From: an uncultured Idiomarina sp.
GTDB taxonomy: Bacteria > Pseudomonadota > Gammaproteobacteria > Enterobacterales > Alteromonadaceae
Direction of reading: 5' to 3'
NCBI GenBank assembly: GCA_946885915.1
Contig: CAMPHF010000001.1
Span: 248,001 to 312,000, forward strand
Length of the DNA: 64,000 nt
The position numbers and the translations under genes are program-made. The notes under the pieces are model-generated. The model made no database searches and was not told where the DNA came from. It worked only from the letters and a program-made list of their open reading frames with translations. Of this stretch, positions 7,631 to 19,673 are shown piece by piece (the first letter of the stretch is position 1; each line of letters opens with the position of its first letter).

Positions 7631-10600
7631 CTAGGGGGCGTGGATATCGGTCTGGCTTGATGGCTTACTCGCTGCCACACATACTTGATTGCGGCCTTGA
7701 TGCTTCGCTGCATAAAGGGCTTGGTCGGCGAGTTTCACTAACAGTCGGCGATCGTTAGTACGGGTATTGTCGGCCAAGCCAATGCTGACGGTTATTTTGA
7801 GCGACGCTTGAGGAAACTCTAATGCCGCAATTTGCTCACGAATGCGTTCGCAAACTAGAGTAGCTGCCGCTAAATCCGTATCTGGTAGTAACACAGAAAA
7901 TTCCTCGCCACCCCAGCGGGCCACAAAGTCTACTTCCCGCACTGCAGTTTTTAAGGTAGCGCCAACTTGCTGTAGTACATAATCACCGACGTCGTGTAAG
8001 TAGATATCGTTCACCGCTTTGAAAAAATCGATATCAATAATCGCGACACACAATGAACGCGGATAGCGCTGCGCCCGCTCTAATTCCTGTTGTAAGCGTT
8101 CATCGAAGGCGCGTCGATTGGCAAGTTTGGTTAGCACATCCTCGCGCGCAAGTTGGTTTAGTTCATGGGTTTGTTCGGCAACTAATTCGCTGAGTTTCGC
8201 TTTGGCATTAGCCAGTGCTTTTATTCGCCAGGCAACTGACAAATAGCCGATAAATGTCAAAGTGGCGGCAGCAAGTAGCCAAAATAGCCAATGCGAGGTT
8301 ACTCCCGCTTGTTTATAAAAACTAAAGCTAGCAGGCTCACTCCAATTTCCACTTGGGTAGGCGGCACGTACTTGAAACTCGTAAGCGCCTGCTGGGAGCG
8401 CGGTATACTCAACGTAGCCAAGTCGGCCGCGTGGTTCCCACTGGTCTTGGAAGCCTAGTAATCTGACCTGATAGCGAATTTGCTCTGGGTTACGATAACC
8501 AATCCCCACAAAGGTAAAATCAACGCGGCCGGAATTAGCGGTCAGCTCCGCATTGGTGGTGATGGGTTGATGATTCACGTGAGCCGTTTCTATATATGGG
8601 CGTGGTGGCGGTGCTTGTTGATATTGTTGGGCTAACTCAGGCAGGGCGACGCGAGTTACGCCGCCAGCGGTCGCAAACCAAAGTTCATCATGGTCAGTCA
8701 GATGAAGTGCAGGGCCACCACTATTTAACTGACTATTGATGAAACCATCGGTAGCACCAAAATGCTGATAAGTTTGCTGCACCGGTTGCTGTGCTCGAAG
8801 CGCTGTCAACTGCTCGTCAAGTTGGTTTAAGGGTAACTTTATTGCACCATTGCTGGTTCCCAACCACACCTCGTTATGCAGGGCTTTAACACTAAAAAAC
8901 TTGTCGGTTGGTAAGCCAGTGTCGCGATTAAATAAATAAACAATGGGCTGGCTGAGATTTCCATTTGCCGCACGCGGCATAAATAATAAACCGCGATCGG
9001 TCGCGACCCAAATGCCCAGCTCATTGTGGTCAATATCAAACATTAATTCCGGTAAGCCTAGTGCCGCGCTCGCGTTGGCTCTATACATATTGCGCAGGTC
9101 AATATTGGTGAGGTCATGGATTTTCTCACGCGCATTGGCAATGTGAACTAGCCCTGAGACTGTTCCTATCCACAATTCATTTGGCGTGCCAAGTGGGTCA
9201 TGGTGTAACGCGGTAATATATTGATTCGGCAGCCCTTGTGGAATGGCAAGATGCGTGGCAACCGGCTGCTCGAATGGGGCGATGATGCGTGTGACACCGC
9301 TCGACGTGCCGACCAGAATAGTGCCATCGGACAGTATTTGCAGTTGTCGCACTTCGTTGCTACGTAGCAAGTTGCTGGTTGAAAAGTTCGCACTGATCTC
9401 ATGTTCGCCGTCGGGCTTTAGTTCAAAAGCCAGTAATCCTTTGGTGTAGGTGCCAACTAATAAATATCCGGCAGGATGAACAGCAAGTGACAATATTGAG
9501 CCTTGACCAAGTTCTAGAACGTCGAAGCGCTGTTGGCTGTGGTCATTTTCATCTTTCACAGAACTCAACCGAGTGACGCCCGCGCTAGTGCCAATCCACA
9601 CCTTAGTGGTCGCCCCCGAGTCCGTGGTGTGTGAGGTAATAGCTCGCACGTAATCGCCGCGCAGCCCATCACGCTCGCTATAACTCTGAAACACCGCTTG
9701 GCGTAGTTGAGTCAGCCCCCCATGTGTAGCTATCCACATGCTGTCTTCGTCGTCCTGAAAAATATCCAGCACATGATTGTTCGCCAGGCCATGTTCCTGA
9801 CCTAAATAATCTATATTGCTTGGCGCGGATGGATAGAAGCGACCCACACCGTGGGTGTGTGAGCCAAACCAAATGGCACCGTCCTTCGCCTCAAACAAGT
9901 TGGTAAAACTATGCGGCAAAGCACTGAAGTAAGGTTGAAACCCAGTTGCCAGATCACCTCGGTACAAGGTATTCCCGATAGCGACCCAGACATCACCCGT
10001 GCGTGAAACTAACAGACCTTGTACGAGAGCCTTGGGCAAGCCCCCAACGGCAACGAATTCGCTCGCATCGCCAGCTTTTACCGCCAACCCTTGATTGGTC
10101 GCAACCCATAAATGGCGACTATGATCGTAGCTGACTTCAAATACAGAATTGCCGGGTAAGCCCTCAGCTTCCGTATAAAATGTCCGCTTTCCTGCGCTGG
10201 TTTGCCAAATAAGGCCTTGCACGTTAGTTGCAACCCAAATGCCATCAGTGGCATGGGGCTGAATGTCATTCACAAAGGGTGGTAGTGGCGCTTGAGGATG
10301 CCATTTACCCTGTTGGTAATAGCCGATGCTGCCGCGGCCTCCACCAAACCATAGTTGTTTACGATCAGCCGATCGTGTCACCGTATAGATTGCATTGTCG
10401 GCAAAACCGGTCACCCGCATGTCATTAAAAACTTCGAAGCTGCGGCCATTAAAGCGGACTGGGCCTTCCCATGTTGCCAGCCACAAATAACCGTTATGGT
10501 CTTGGCTAATGTGGTTGATAGAGTTGTGTGGCAAGCCGTCTGTAGTGGTCCAGTGCTGACGGACATATTGGGAAAGCAAGGGCTCAGATTGCGCATCAGT

Positions 10601-10696
10601 CGCTGTATCAGCTAGCGCGTGTGAAGAAGTCACTATTGAGCCCAATAGGGCGAGCGCTACAAGTAGCCGATGCAGTCGCCACTGATGCTGGAACAT
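7631..10696 (-). CDS. Periplasmic beta-propeller sensor with GGDEF diguanylate cyclase
   Basis: A 1021-residue membrane protein. It has an N-terminal signal peptide (residues about 8-30), then many two-component-regulator propeller repeats marked by LWLATWEG, IWVATN, LWVATNQG, IWFGSHTHG, MWIATHGG and LWIGTVSG, then a Y_Y_Y module near residues 710-780 and one transmembrane helix near 795-818. The cytoplasmic GGDEF domain follows (about 850-1005) with an intact RWGGEEF active site and an RxxD inhibitory site (REVD) five residues before it. It should make cyclic di-GMP in response to a periplasmic ligand. The propeller/Y_Y_Y front end is usual in hybrid histidine kinases sensing polysaccharides; here a cyclase replaces the kinase. 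Confidence 0.93.
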   Translation of the reverse strand: MFQHQWRLHRLLVALALLGSIVTSSHALADTATDAQSEPLLSQYVRQHWTTTDGLPHNSINHISQDHNGYLWLATWEGPVRFNGRSFEVFNDMRVTGFADNAIYTVTRSADRKQLWFGGGRGSIGYYQQGKWHPQAPLPPFVNDIQPHATDGIWVATNVQGLIWQTSAGKRTFYTEAEGLPGNSVFEVSYDHSRHLWVATNQGLAVKAGDASEFVAVGGLPKALVQGLLVSRTGDVWVAIGNTLYRGDLATGFQPYFSALPHSFTNLFEAKDGAIWFGSHTHGVGRFYPSAPSNIDYLGQEHGLANNHVLDIFQDDEDSMWIATHGGLTQLRQAVFQSYSERDGLRGDYVRAITSHTTDSGATTKVWIGTSAGVTRLSSVKDENDHSQQRFDVLELGQGSILSLAVHPAGYLLVGTYTKGLLAFELKPDGEHEISANFSTSNLLRSNEVRQLQILSDGTILVGTSSGVTRIIAPFEQPVATHLAIPQGLPNQYITALHHDPLGTPNELWIGTVSGLVHIANAREKIHDLTNIDLRNMYRANASAALGLPELMFDIDHNELGIWVATDRGLLFMPRAANGNLSQPIVYLFNRDTGLPTDKFFSVKALHNEVWLGTSNGAIKLPLNQLDEQLTALRAQQPVQQTYQHFGATDGFINSQLNSGGPALHLTDHDELWFATAGGVTRVALPELAQQYQQAPPPRPYIETAHVNHQPITTNAELTANSGRVDFTFVGIGYRNPEQIRYQVRLLGFQDQWEPRGRLGYVEYTALPAGAYEFQVRAAYPSGNWSEPASFSFYKQAGVTSHWLFWLLAAATLTFIGYLSVAWRIKALANAKAKLSELVAEQTHELNQLAREDVLTKLANRRAFDERLQQELERAQRYPRSLCVAIIDIDFFKAVNDIYLHDVGDYVLQQVGATLKTAVREVDFVARWGGEEFSVLLPDTDLAAATLVCERIREQIAALEFPQASLKITVSIGLADNTRTNDRRLLVKLADQALYAAKHQGRNQVCVAASKPSSQTDIHAP

Positions 10697-10897
10697 TATT
10701 AACCTAACCGGTTATTTCATTTGGTATTTTGAGTCTAATCGGTGGTTAAATATGCGTCAATCACCAACTCACATAATTGCTGTGGATAACCTCGATAGTC
10801 CTTTTTGCTTTACTCTCATCGGTGCTACTCTGGGAACCATGAATTTTGACTTACAGCTCGTCTGGAGTTAACTGGATGTTCAATAAGGAGTAGTTGG

Positions 10898-12775
10898 ATG
10901 ACGAATTTGTCGGCGCTTGCGCTTATAGGTGTGCTCTCAATTTTATGTCAATGGGGAGCTTGGCGGCTCAAAATACCGGCAATTTTACCCTTATTGATTA
11001 CTGGTTTAATGCTGGGGCCGCTGTTCGGCGTGCTGGTACCCGACCAAGTGTTTGGCGACATACTGTTCCCACTGGTGTCGCTGTCGGTGGCCATCATCTT
11101 ATTTGAAGGCGCATTAACGCTGCGATTTGAAGAAATTCGTGGACATGGACGGATGGTGACCAACTTGGTCAGCATTGGCATGGTCGTCACTTGGATTTTG
11201 ATAGCGATTGCCACTCATTTTCTGATGGGCTTTAGCTGGGAAATATCGGCACTGTTTGGTGCGTTAGTCGTCGTGACTGGCCCTACGGTGATCATGCCGA
11301 TGCTCCGTTCGGTGCGACCGCTGGCCAAATTAGGCAATATTTTACGCTGGGAAGGCATCATTATTGACCCCATAGGTGCCTTACTTGCGGTGTTGGTATA
11401 TGAGTTTATTTTAGCGCAACAGGGGCAGGGTGCACTGCAAGCTTTGCAAGCCTTTGCCACTACGTTGCTCGTCGGTTTTGCGCTAGGTTGGTTGGCGGCA
11501 TGGCTACTTGGCAAAGCGCTACAACATGGCTGGTTCCCACATTATTTGAAAAATGTCGCGACCTTGGGTGCGGTGCTCGGTGTGTTTGCGCTGTCGAACG
11601 CGTTGCAGCATGAATCAGGTTTACTCACAGTCACTGTGATGGGCATGGTGATGGCCAATAATCGTAAGATCGAGATTGATGACATTTTAGAGTTTAAAGA
11701 AACGCTCAGCGTACTGCTGATTTCTGGGCTATTTATTATATTAGCTGCGCGAATTGATGCGGCCGCCTTTACTCAGTTGGGCTGGCCAGCTGCCACTTTA
11801 ATTGCTGTGATTATTTTTGTGGTACGTCCGTTGAGCGTTTGGCTATCTGCGATTGGTACCCAGCTAAATGTGCGTGAAAAAATCTTATTAGCGTGGATTG
11901 CGCCACGCGGGATAGTGGCAGCCGCAGTATCCGCATTATTTGCATTGAAACTGCAAGAGGCCGGATACGAAGGCGCCAACGTCTTGGTGCCACTGGTATT
12001 TTTAGTGATTTTAACTACCGTGGTACTGCAAAGTTTAACCGCAAAACCATTGGCGCATGCGCTGACATTGCGCGAGCCGCCTGCGCATGGATTTTTAATT
12101 TTTGGTGGCTCGCAAATAGTTCGAAAAATTGCCACGGCATTAAAACAGAACGATGTGCCAGTGCTCCTGACAGATACCAACTGGGAAAATATTAAAGCGG
12201 CGAGAATGGCGGATTTGCCCGTTTACTTTGGTAACCCAGCCTCTGATCATGCCGAGCAGCACATGGATTTAACCGGCATCGGTCGGGTATTAATTATGTC
12301 GCCATACAAACAACTTAATCCTGATATTGCAGCGCATTTTGAAGATTGGTTTGAGGGTGACAAGATTTTGGGATTACCGACGACCGACGATGAAGGCTCA
12401 TCGCGCCGCTTGCAGTCTGAGCGTTATCGTAACAAGTTGCGGTTGTTTGGCAAGGGCTTCACTTTTTCTAAGCTAGCCAGTCTTGATTTCCAAGGTGCCG
12501 AGGTAAAAACCACGGTACTGAGTGATTCATTTAATTTTATTGATTATCAAACCCAGTATGGAAATCGGGCGATTCCGCTATTTGCGATTGATGAACAAGA
12601 AAAAGTGCAGGTGTTCACCACCGAGCAAAAATTTGAGCCAAAATCTGGTTGGTCGATTATTGCCTTGATTACCGCCGACGAAGTGGCGCGTAAGAGTGAG
12701 CAAAAGCTTGAACAAAAACAAGCTCAGATGTCTGAACGTTCGCAATCTGAACGTGATTCCTCGGAACAGGAATAA
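10898..12775 (+). CDS. CPA1-type Na+/H+ antiporter with cytoplasmic C-terminal domain
   Basis: A 625-residue protein with about 12 transmembrane segments in residues 1-395, including the motif GPTVIMPMLRSVRP and a later AWIAPRGIVAAAVSALFAL typical of NhaP/CPA1 exchangers. The cytoplasmic part begins with a Rossmann-like TrkA-N-type segment (FLIFGGSQIVRKIA, LLTDTNWENIKAA) and ends in a highly charged Gln/Glu/Ser/Lys tail. It probably exchanges cytoplasmic Na+ or K+ for protons, perhaps gated by nucleotide binding. SD AAGGAG lies 7 nt before the ATG. It leads a tight three-gene run with the beta-CASP protein and the SLC13 symporter. Confidence 0.9.
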   Translation: MTNLSALALIGVLSILCQWGAWRLKIPAILPLLITGLMLGPLFGVLVPDQVFGDILFPLVSLSVAIILFEGALTLRFEEIRGHGRMVTNLVSIGMVVTWILIAIATHFLMGFSWEISALFGALVVVTGPTVIMPMLRSVRPLAKLGNILRWEGIIIDPIGALLAVLVYEFILAQQGQGALQALQAFATTLLVGFALGWLAAWLLGKALQHGWFPHYLKNVATLGAVLGVFALSNALQHESGLLTVTVMGMVMANNRKIEIDDILEFKETLSVLLISGLFIILAARIDAAAFTQLGWPAATLIAVIIFVVRPLSVWLSAIGTQLNVREKILLAWIAPRGIVAAAVSALFALKLQEAGYEGANVLVPLVFLVILTTVVLQSLTAKPLAHALTLREPPAHGFLIFGGSQIVRKIATALKQNDVPVLLTDTNWENIKAARMADLPVYFGNPASDHAEQHMDLTGIGRVLIMSPYKQLNPDIAAHFEDWFEGDKILGLPTTDDEGSSRRLQSERYRNKLRLFGKGFTFSKLASLDFQGAEVKTTVLSDSFNFIDYQTQYGNRAIPLFAIDEQEKVQVFTTEQKFEPKSGWSIIALITADEVARKSEQKLEQKQAQMSERSQSERDSSEQE

Positions 12776-12802
12776 ACCGCGCGAGCTAACTGGAGAGTCC
12801 TG

Positions 12803-14161
12803 ATGCGGATTACATATTTAGGCGGTGCACAAACGGTTACCGGGTCAAAGTACCTGCTCGAGACTGAACATACCCGCATTCTGCTAGATTGTGGTTTATT
12901 TCAAGGTTACAAATGGTTGCGCCAGCGTAACTGGCAACCACTGCCACTGGGCATCGAGAAGGTTGATGCGGTGGTGTTAAGCCATGCTCACCTTGACCAT
13001 TCAGGTGCTTTACCCATTTTATACAGTGCTGGTTACCGTGGGCCGATTTATACCCATCATGCGACCGCCGCATTGTGCGGACTATTACTGCCTGATAGTG
13101 GACGAATTCAAGAAGAGGATGCGAAGTACTTAGGTAAGCATAAACTGAGTAAACATGAAAACCCGAAACCTCTCTATGATGAGGCAACCGCGCAAGCTTG
13201 TCTGCGGTTGTTTAAGGGCGTTGATTTTGGGCAGCAGCTGGTCATTGGCGATATCAAAGTAACGATTCACCCTGCTGGTCATTTACTCGGCGCGGGGTTT
13301 GTAGTTGTCGAAGCTGATGGTAAGCGGTTAGGGTTTAGTGGTGATGTGGGGCGCCCCCATGATGTGTTAATGGAAGCGCCGCAACCACTGCCACCGCTGG
13401 ATATGCTGCTATTAGAGTCGACTTATGGTGACCGTTTGCATCCGCCTTACGACGATCCGTTTGCGCAATTAGAGCAGATCATTAATGAGGCCAGTGAGCG
13501 TGGTGGTGCCATTTTAATTCCAAGTTTTTCAGTGGGGCGCGCGCAGTTACTGCAACATATGCTGGCAACCCTAATGGATGCGGGGCGGATTCATAAACTA
13601 CCGATCTTTTTGGATAGCCCCATGGCCATTCGGGCAACGGCCGTATATCAACGTTACCATGAACACCATAAATTAAGTTCGGCGCAGTGCGACCGGGCAG
13701 AGCATTATGTTACCTACACCCAGCATGTTGAAGATTCAAAAGCGATTGCCGAACAAACCGGACCACACATTATTATTGCGGGTAGTGGCATGGCGACGGG
13801 GGGGCGCATTTTGCATCATTTTAAACATTGGCTAGGTGATCATCGTGCAACGCTGGTGTTTGCAGGACATCAGGCTGCGGGTACTCGTGGCGCCAAAATA
13901 CAGCAAGGCGTTCCTTCCATAAAAGTTCATGGGCAGTGGTTGGCTGTGAAAGCGCAAGTGCGGAGCCTAGAGGGGTTATCCGGACATGCCGACTACCAAG
14001 AGCTGCTGCAATGGTTGCAAGCTTCTGCGCAAGCGCCGGCACTCCAGATCCGGCTCGTGCACGGCGACGAACCGGCGTTGGAGCACTTACGCGACCACCT
14101 ACTTGAACACACAGGGTATGCGGTCGAAGTCGCCGAATATATGCGAATAGAGAATGTTTGA
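12803..14161 (+). CDS. MBL-fold beta-CASP RNase-like protein
   Basis: A 452-residue predicted zinc-dependent nuclease. The MBL core has SHAHLDHSG near residue 60, HPAGHLLGAG near residue 157 and FSGDVGRP near residue 177. The beta-CASP insertion starts around LLLESTYGDRLHPP and ends with IIIAGSGMATGGRILHH, followed by the RNA-specificity segment with LSGHADYQELLQWL near residue 393. Homologues are CPSF73-like exonucleases/endonucleases; bacterial members of this branch are mostly uncharacterised. It lies 27 bp after the antiporter with its own SD (GGAGAG) and overlaps the symporter gene by one base, which suggests co-expression. Confidence 0.9.
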   Translation: MRITYLGGAQTVTGSKYLLETEHTRILLDCGLFQGYKWLRQRNWQPLPLGIEKVDAVVLSHAHLDHSGALPILYSAGYRGPIYTHHATAALCGLLLPDSGRIQEEDAKYLGKHKLSKHENPKPLYDEATAQACLRLFKGVDFGQQLVIGDIKVTIHPAGHLLGAGFVVVEADGKRLGFSGDVGRPHDVLMEAPQPLPPLDMLLLESTYGDRLHPPYDDPFAQLEQIINEASERGGAILIPSFSVGRAQLLQHMLATLMDAGRIHKLPIFLDSPMAIRATAVYQRYHEHHKLSSAQCDRAEHYVTYTQHVEDSKAIAEQTGPHIIIAGSGMATGGRILHHFKHWLGDHRATLVFAGHQAAGTRGAKIQQGVPSIKVHGQWLAVKAQVRSLEGLSGHADYQELLQWLQASAQAPALQIRLVHGDEPALEHLRDHLLEHTGYAVEVAEYMRIENV

Positions 14162-15546
14162 TGAATAAGCATTTAATTGGCGCGCCAGTAACTGCTGCGC
14201 TGGTGTTATTGGTCGCTAAGCAACTGATGCCATTCGCGGCAGCCTATACGCTGGCGCTTATTGTGTGGGTAGCATGGTGGTGGATTAGTGAAGTGCTGCC
14301 TCTAGCGATCACCGCATTGCTACCTATGGTGCTGCTCCCACTTGGCGGCGTATTACCCATGCGTAGCGCAAGTGCTGCGCTCGGCAACGACATTATCATT
14401 TTATTTATGGGTGCATTTATGTTGGCGAAGGCGGTGGAAGCCAGCCAAGTACATAAACGTATTGCACTTAATTTAATTCAGCGGATAGGTGCCAGTGACG
14501 GCAAGCGCGTGGTGTTTGCTTTTATGCTTGCCACAGCATTTATTTCGATGTGGATATCTAATACCGCGGCAGTGTTGGCGTTGTTACCGGTTGCGCTGGC
14601 CATTAGTGACGCCAGCGAAAATAAGAACTTCCAGCGTGCACTGCTGTTGGGATTGGCTTACGCAGCCTCGGTTGGTGGAATTGGTACGCTCATTGGAACG
14701 CCACCCAATCTTATTTTTGCCTCAGTCTATGAACAATCTACGGGCGCGAGTTTTGGTTTTAGTCGCTGGTTGTCGATTGGTATTCCCTTGGTCGTTATTG
14801 CGATTCCACTGATGGCATGGTGGTTATCCCGCCGCGTACAGTTAACTCAGCCGTTAGTCTTGCCGGAACTTGGTGACATGAGTCACTACGAACGCCGCGT
14901 ATTGTGGGTGTTTGGTGCTGTGGTTGCTGCTTGGGTGTTGCGAACCGCGCCCTTTGGTGGTTGGAGCGCCTGGTTACAACTGCCCGAGGTGAGCGATGCT
15001 ACCGTAGCCCTCGCTGGGGTAGTGGCGATGTTCATGATCCCGAGTCGGCCACAAGTTGCGGACGCACCCGCGCCACCACGATTGCTGACTTGGACTTTGG
15101 CAGGCAATATTCCATGGTCTATTTTACTACTGTTTGCCGGTGGCATAGCCTTGGCACAGGGCGTCACTGCCAGTGGTTTAAGCACGGTGCTAGGGCAAGC
15201 GCTCGCCGGTTTAGCGGTATTGCCACTTTGGTTATTGGTTTTTTGCCTAACGTTATCTGTGTCTTTGTTGACTGAAGTTACCTCTAACACGGCCACCGCA
15301 ACTTTGCTGATGCCAATTTTAGCGGCGTTAAGCGAGGCCTTACAGTTGCCACCAGAAGTGTTAATGATACCTGCTGTGATTGCTTGTAGTTGTGCGTTTT
15401 GTTTACCGGTGGCAACTCCGCCAAACTCGATTGTATTCAGTTCGGAGCGCGTTACAGTGCGAGAAATGGTACGAGAAGGGATGGCGTTAAATGTGATGTT
15501 AGCGGTGATTACCACCGGCTTGGTCATGTTATTAATTGTTGAGTAG
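14161..15546 (+). CDS. SLC13/DASS-family sodium:anion symporter
   Basis: A 461-residue inner-membrane transporter of the divalent anion:Na+ symporter family. Both inverted-repeat signatures are visible: ISNTAAVLALLP near residue 140 and EVTSNTATATLLMP near residue 375, each Ser-Asn-Thr, with the paired TPPNLIFAS and TPPNSIVFSS loops. Likely substrates are C4-dicarboxylates, sulfate or related anions. The preferred ATG at 14161 shares its A with the stop of the preceding gene (TGATG); a TTG one codon upstream is also possible. A bidirectional terminator follows at 15610-15636. Confidence 0.92.
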   Translation: MNKHLIGAPVTAALVLLVAKQLMPFAAAYTLALIVWVAWWWISEVLPLAITALLPMVLLPLGGVLPMRSASAALGNDIIILFMGAFMLAKAVEASQVHKRIALNLIQRIGASDGKRVVFAFMLATAFISMWISNTAAVLALLPVALAISDASENKNFQRALLLGLAYAASVGGIGTLIGTPPNLIFASVYEQSTGASFGFSRWLSIGIPLVVIAIPLMAWWLSRRVQLTQPLVLPELGDMSHYERRVLWVFGAVVAAWVLRTAPFGGWSAWLQLPEVSDATVALAGVVAMFMIPSRPQVADAPAPPRLLTWTLAGNIPWSILLLFAGGIALAQGVTASGLSTVLGQALAGLAVLPLWLLVFCLTLSVSLLTEVTSNTATATLLMPILAALSEALQLPPEVLMIPAVIACSCAFCLPVATPPNSIVFSSERVTVREMVREGMALNVMLAVITTGLVMLLIVE

Positions 15547-15609
15547 AGCGGCAGTTATTCTGGTTTTAGTTCGGTCAGTTGACCGCTGACGAGTTAAAAG
15601 CCGCGCAAT

Positions 15610-15636
15610 AAAAAAGGAGCCGATGGCTCCTTTTTT
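15610..15636. terminator. Bidirectional rho-independent terminator
   Basis: An A6 tract, GGAGCC, a 3-nt loop, GGCTCC and a T6 tract form a symmetric hairpin. It can terminate both the plus-strand symporter operon and the converging minus-strand cold-shock gene. Confidence 0.9.
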
Positions 15637-15655
15637 GTACAAAACTGACTGTGAT

Positions 15656-15865
15656 TTACAGTGCAGTGATGTTCTCAGCTTGTGGGCCTTTAGGACCTTG
15701 CGTGATGGTGAACGATACACGTTGACCTTCAGTTAAAGTTTTGAAGCCAGTTGAAGCGATTGCGCTGAAATGTGCGAACACATCGGCGCCGCCTTGGTGC
15801 TCAAGAAAACCAAAACCTTTTGCTTCGTTAAACCATTTTACTACGCCAGTTACTGTATTAGACAT
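15656..15865 (-). CDS. CspA-family cold-shock protein
   Basis: A 69-residue single cold-shock domain. [15 protein letters not shown] contains RNP1 (KGFGFL) and DVFAHFSAI is RNP2. Such proteins bind single-stranded RNA/DNA and melt secondary structure. The frame continues upstream to 15934, but the ATG at 15865 is the family start, giving [12 protein letters not shown] and the usual length; its SD is AGGATG, overlapping an extra upstream ATG. The number of csp paralogues cannot be judged from this window, so no specific symbol is given. A long region with no gene lies upstream, which would leave room for a structured 5' UTR of the type known from cspA. Confidence 0.95.
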   Translation of the reverse strand: MSNTVTGVVKWFNEAKGFGFLEHQGGADVFAHFSAIASTGFKTLTEGQRVSFTITQGPKGPQAENITAL

Positions 15866-18538
<2,673 letters not shown>

Positions 18539-18559
18539 TCAGCGGCCAGTGAGTTAAAC

Positions 18560-18593
18560 AAAAAAGCGCCTCATAAGTGAAGGCGCTTTTTTT
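18560..18593. terminator. Bidirectional rho-independent terminator after icd
   Basis: AAAAAAGCGCCT and AGGCGCTTTTTT pair across a 9-nt loop. Flanking A and T tracts allow termination of icd (plus) and of the lipoprotein operon (minus). Confidence 0.92.
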
Positions 18594-18613
18594 ATGCCCT
18601 AAACAAGCAAAAG

Positions 18614-19663
18614 TTAACGTAAGGCGTTGGTCACGTCGGAAAAGGTCACGCAGTTACCGAACATCTCCATCCCACCAGCATCGCATTTGTTGTGCTTCAT
18701 TTTGACAATGTCACCAAGCAACAATTTGCGAACTAACTCGCTATCATTTACATGTACATAGGCGGCGTCAGCGGCGATATCTGCCGTAAATTCACCTTCG
18801 CCCAAATATACTTCTTCAATCGATTTCGCGCCAGTTAGCTGGTTGATACGTTCCTCCAAGCGGAAAAACTCAACGGTTGCACCTTCTCGTGCGCCGTTGG
18901 TAGTGCCGATGCTGACGCGGAACAAGGCGTCACTGGCACCCGGCGCTTGGCGTGCGTCCAATATATAAGCTTTTGGTGCAATCGAGTTCAGTAGTTCAAA
19001 TTGTCCTTCTGCAATAGCTCGGTCAATTGCTTTTTGTTTTAAGCTCGCCACGGACTGCTCGCTAATTGGACAGCGTGAGTTGCTATCCTCGCGCACTTCT
19101 GACTCATCGGCTGCGAACGTATAGGTGCCAACTTGTGTCATGCTTGGCAAGCGATAAACACGCACGCTAATATTAGCGCTGCTATCAAAGGTACACTTGG
19201 GTGGAATAATGACCCAATCACCATCCTCATTTTGATAACGACTACGCTCACGATAATCGAAACTGAAGGTAGGGTCGCTCAGTTTTGCCATGATTGCGAT
19301 ATCTGCAGCATTCAACGTAGTTGCTGAACCGCCACCTTGTTGCATTTCAATCAGTAATAATTCTTCACCGAGCTGCTGGGCCAATGAGCGCTCAAGCACA
19401 TCATTACCGGCGGCGAGTAATCCTTGCTCAATTCCAGTGGTTGCATGTTGCGCATAAATAATTCCTTCAGCGCCTGTTGCTTCTACCGGTACCACAATGA
19501 TTTTTTGATTTTTAGCACCGCTTAGTTCTTCTGCAGAAGGCAAAATGGCGGCCTTTTGTAGTTGCAGCGGCTGTGTTTCCGATACTCGCGGCGTCGACAT
19601 ACAGGCCGTCATCATGGCTGCAGCAACTAACATGATTGAGGTTTTTGTAAAGTTTTTCATCAT
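18614..19663 (-). CDS. Putative lipoprotein, FlgO/CsgG-like accessory
   Basis: About 349 residues with a lipoprotein signal peptide (MMKNFTKTSIMLVAAAMMTAC; lipobox MTAC), so it is likely anchored in a membrane, most probably the outer one. The mature part starts with a predicted alpha/beta domain (KIIVVPVEATG, GIEQGLLAAGNDVLERSLAQQL) reminiscent of FlgO/CsgG-type assembly domains, and ends in a small beta-rich domain. Reported similarity is by eye only. The frame opens at 19690, but the ATG at 19663 has an AAGGA seven bases upstream and avoids overlapping the preceding gene. It is second in a two-gene operon with the LPP20-type lipoprotein and ends at a shared terminator. Confidence 0.7.
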   Translation of the reverse strand: MMKNFTKTSIMLVAAAMMTACMSTPRVSETQPLQLQKAAILPSAEELSGAKNQKIIVVPVEATGAEGIIYAQHATTGIEQGLLAAGNDVLERSLAQQLGEELLLIEMQQGGGSATTLNAADIAIMAKLSDPTFSFDYRERSRYQNEDGDWVIIPPKCTFDSSANISVRVYRLPSMTQVGTYTFAADESEVREDSNSRCPISEQSVASLKQKAIDRAIAEGQFELLNSIAPKAYILDARQAPGASDALFRVSIGTTNGAREGATVEFFRLEERINQLTGAKSIEEVYLGEGEFTADIAADAAYVHVNDSELVRKLLLGDIVKMKHNKCDAGGMEMFGNCVTFSDVTNALR

Positions 19664-19673
19664 TCTTTCGTCC

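Noticed and set aside
11773..12180. A 135-codon minus-strand open frame and neighbours in the antiporter gene
   Set aside because: Fully inside the CPA1 antiporter coding sequence, with no domain signature.
14886..15527. A 213-codon open frame on the minus strand
   Set aside because: It is antisense to the SLC13 gene, with Thr/Ala/Asn-rich, low-hydrophobicity content and no known motif; it reflects codon bias of the real gene.
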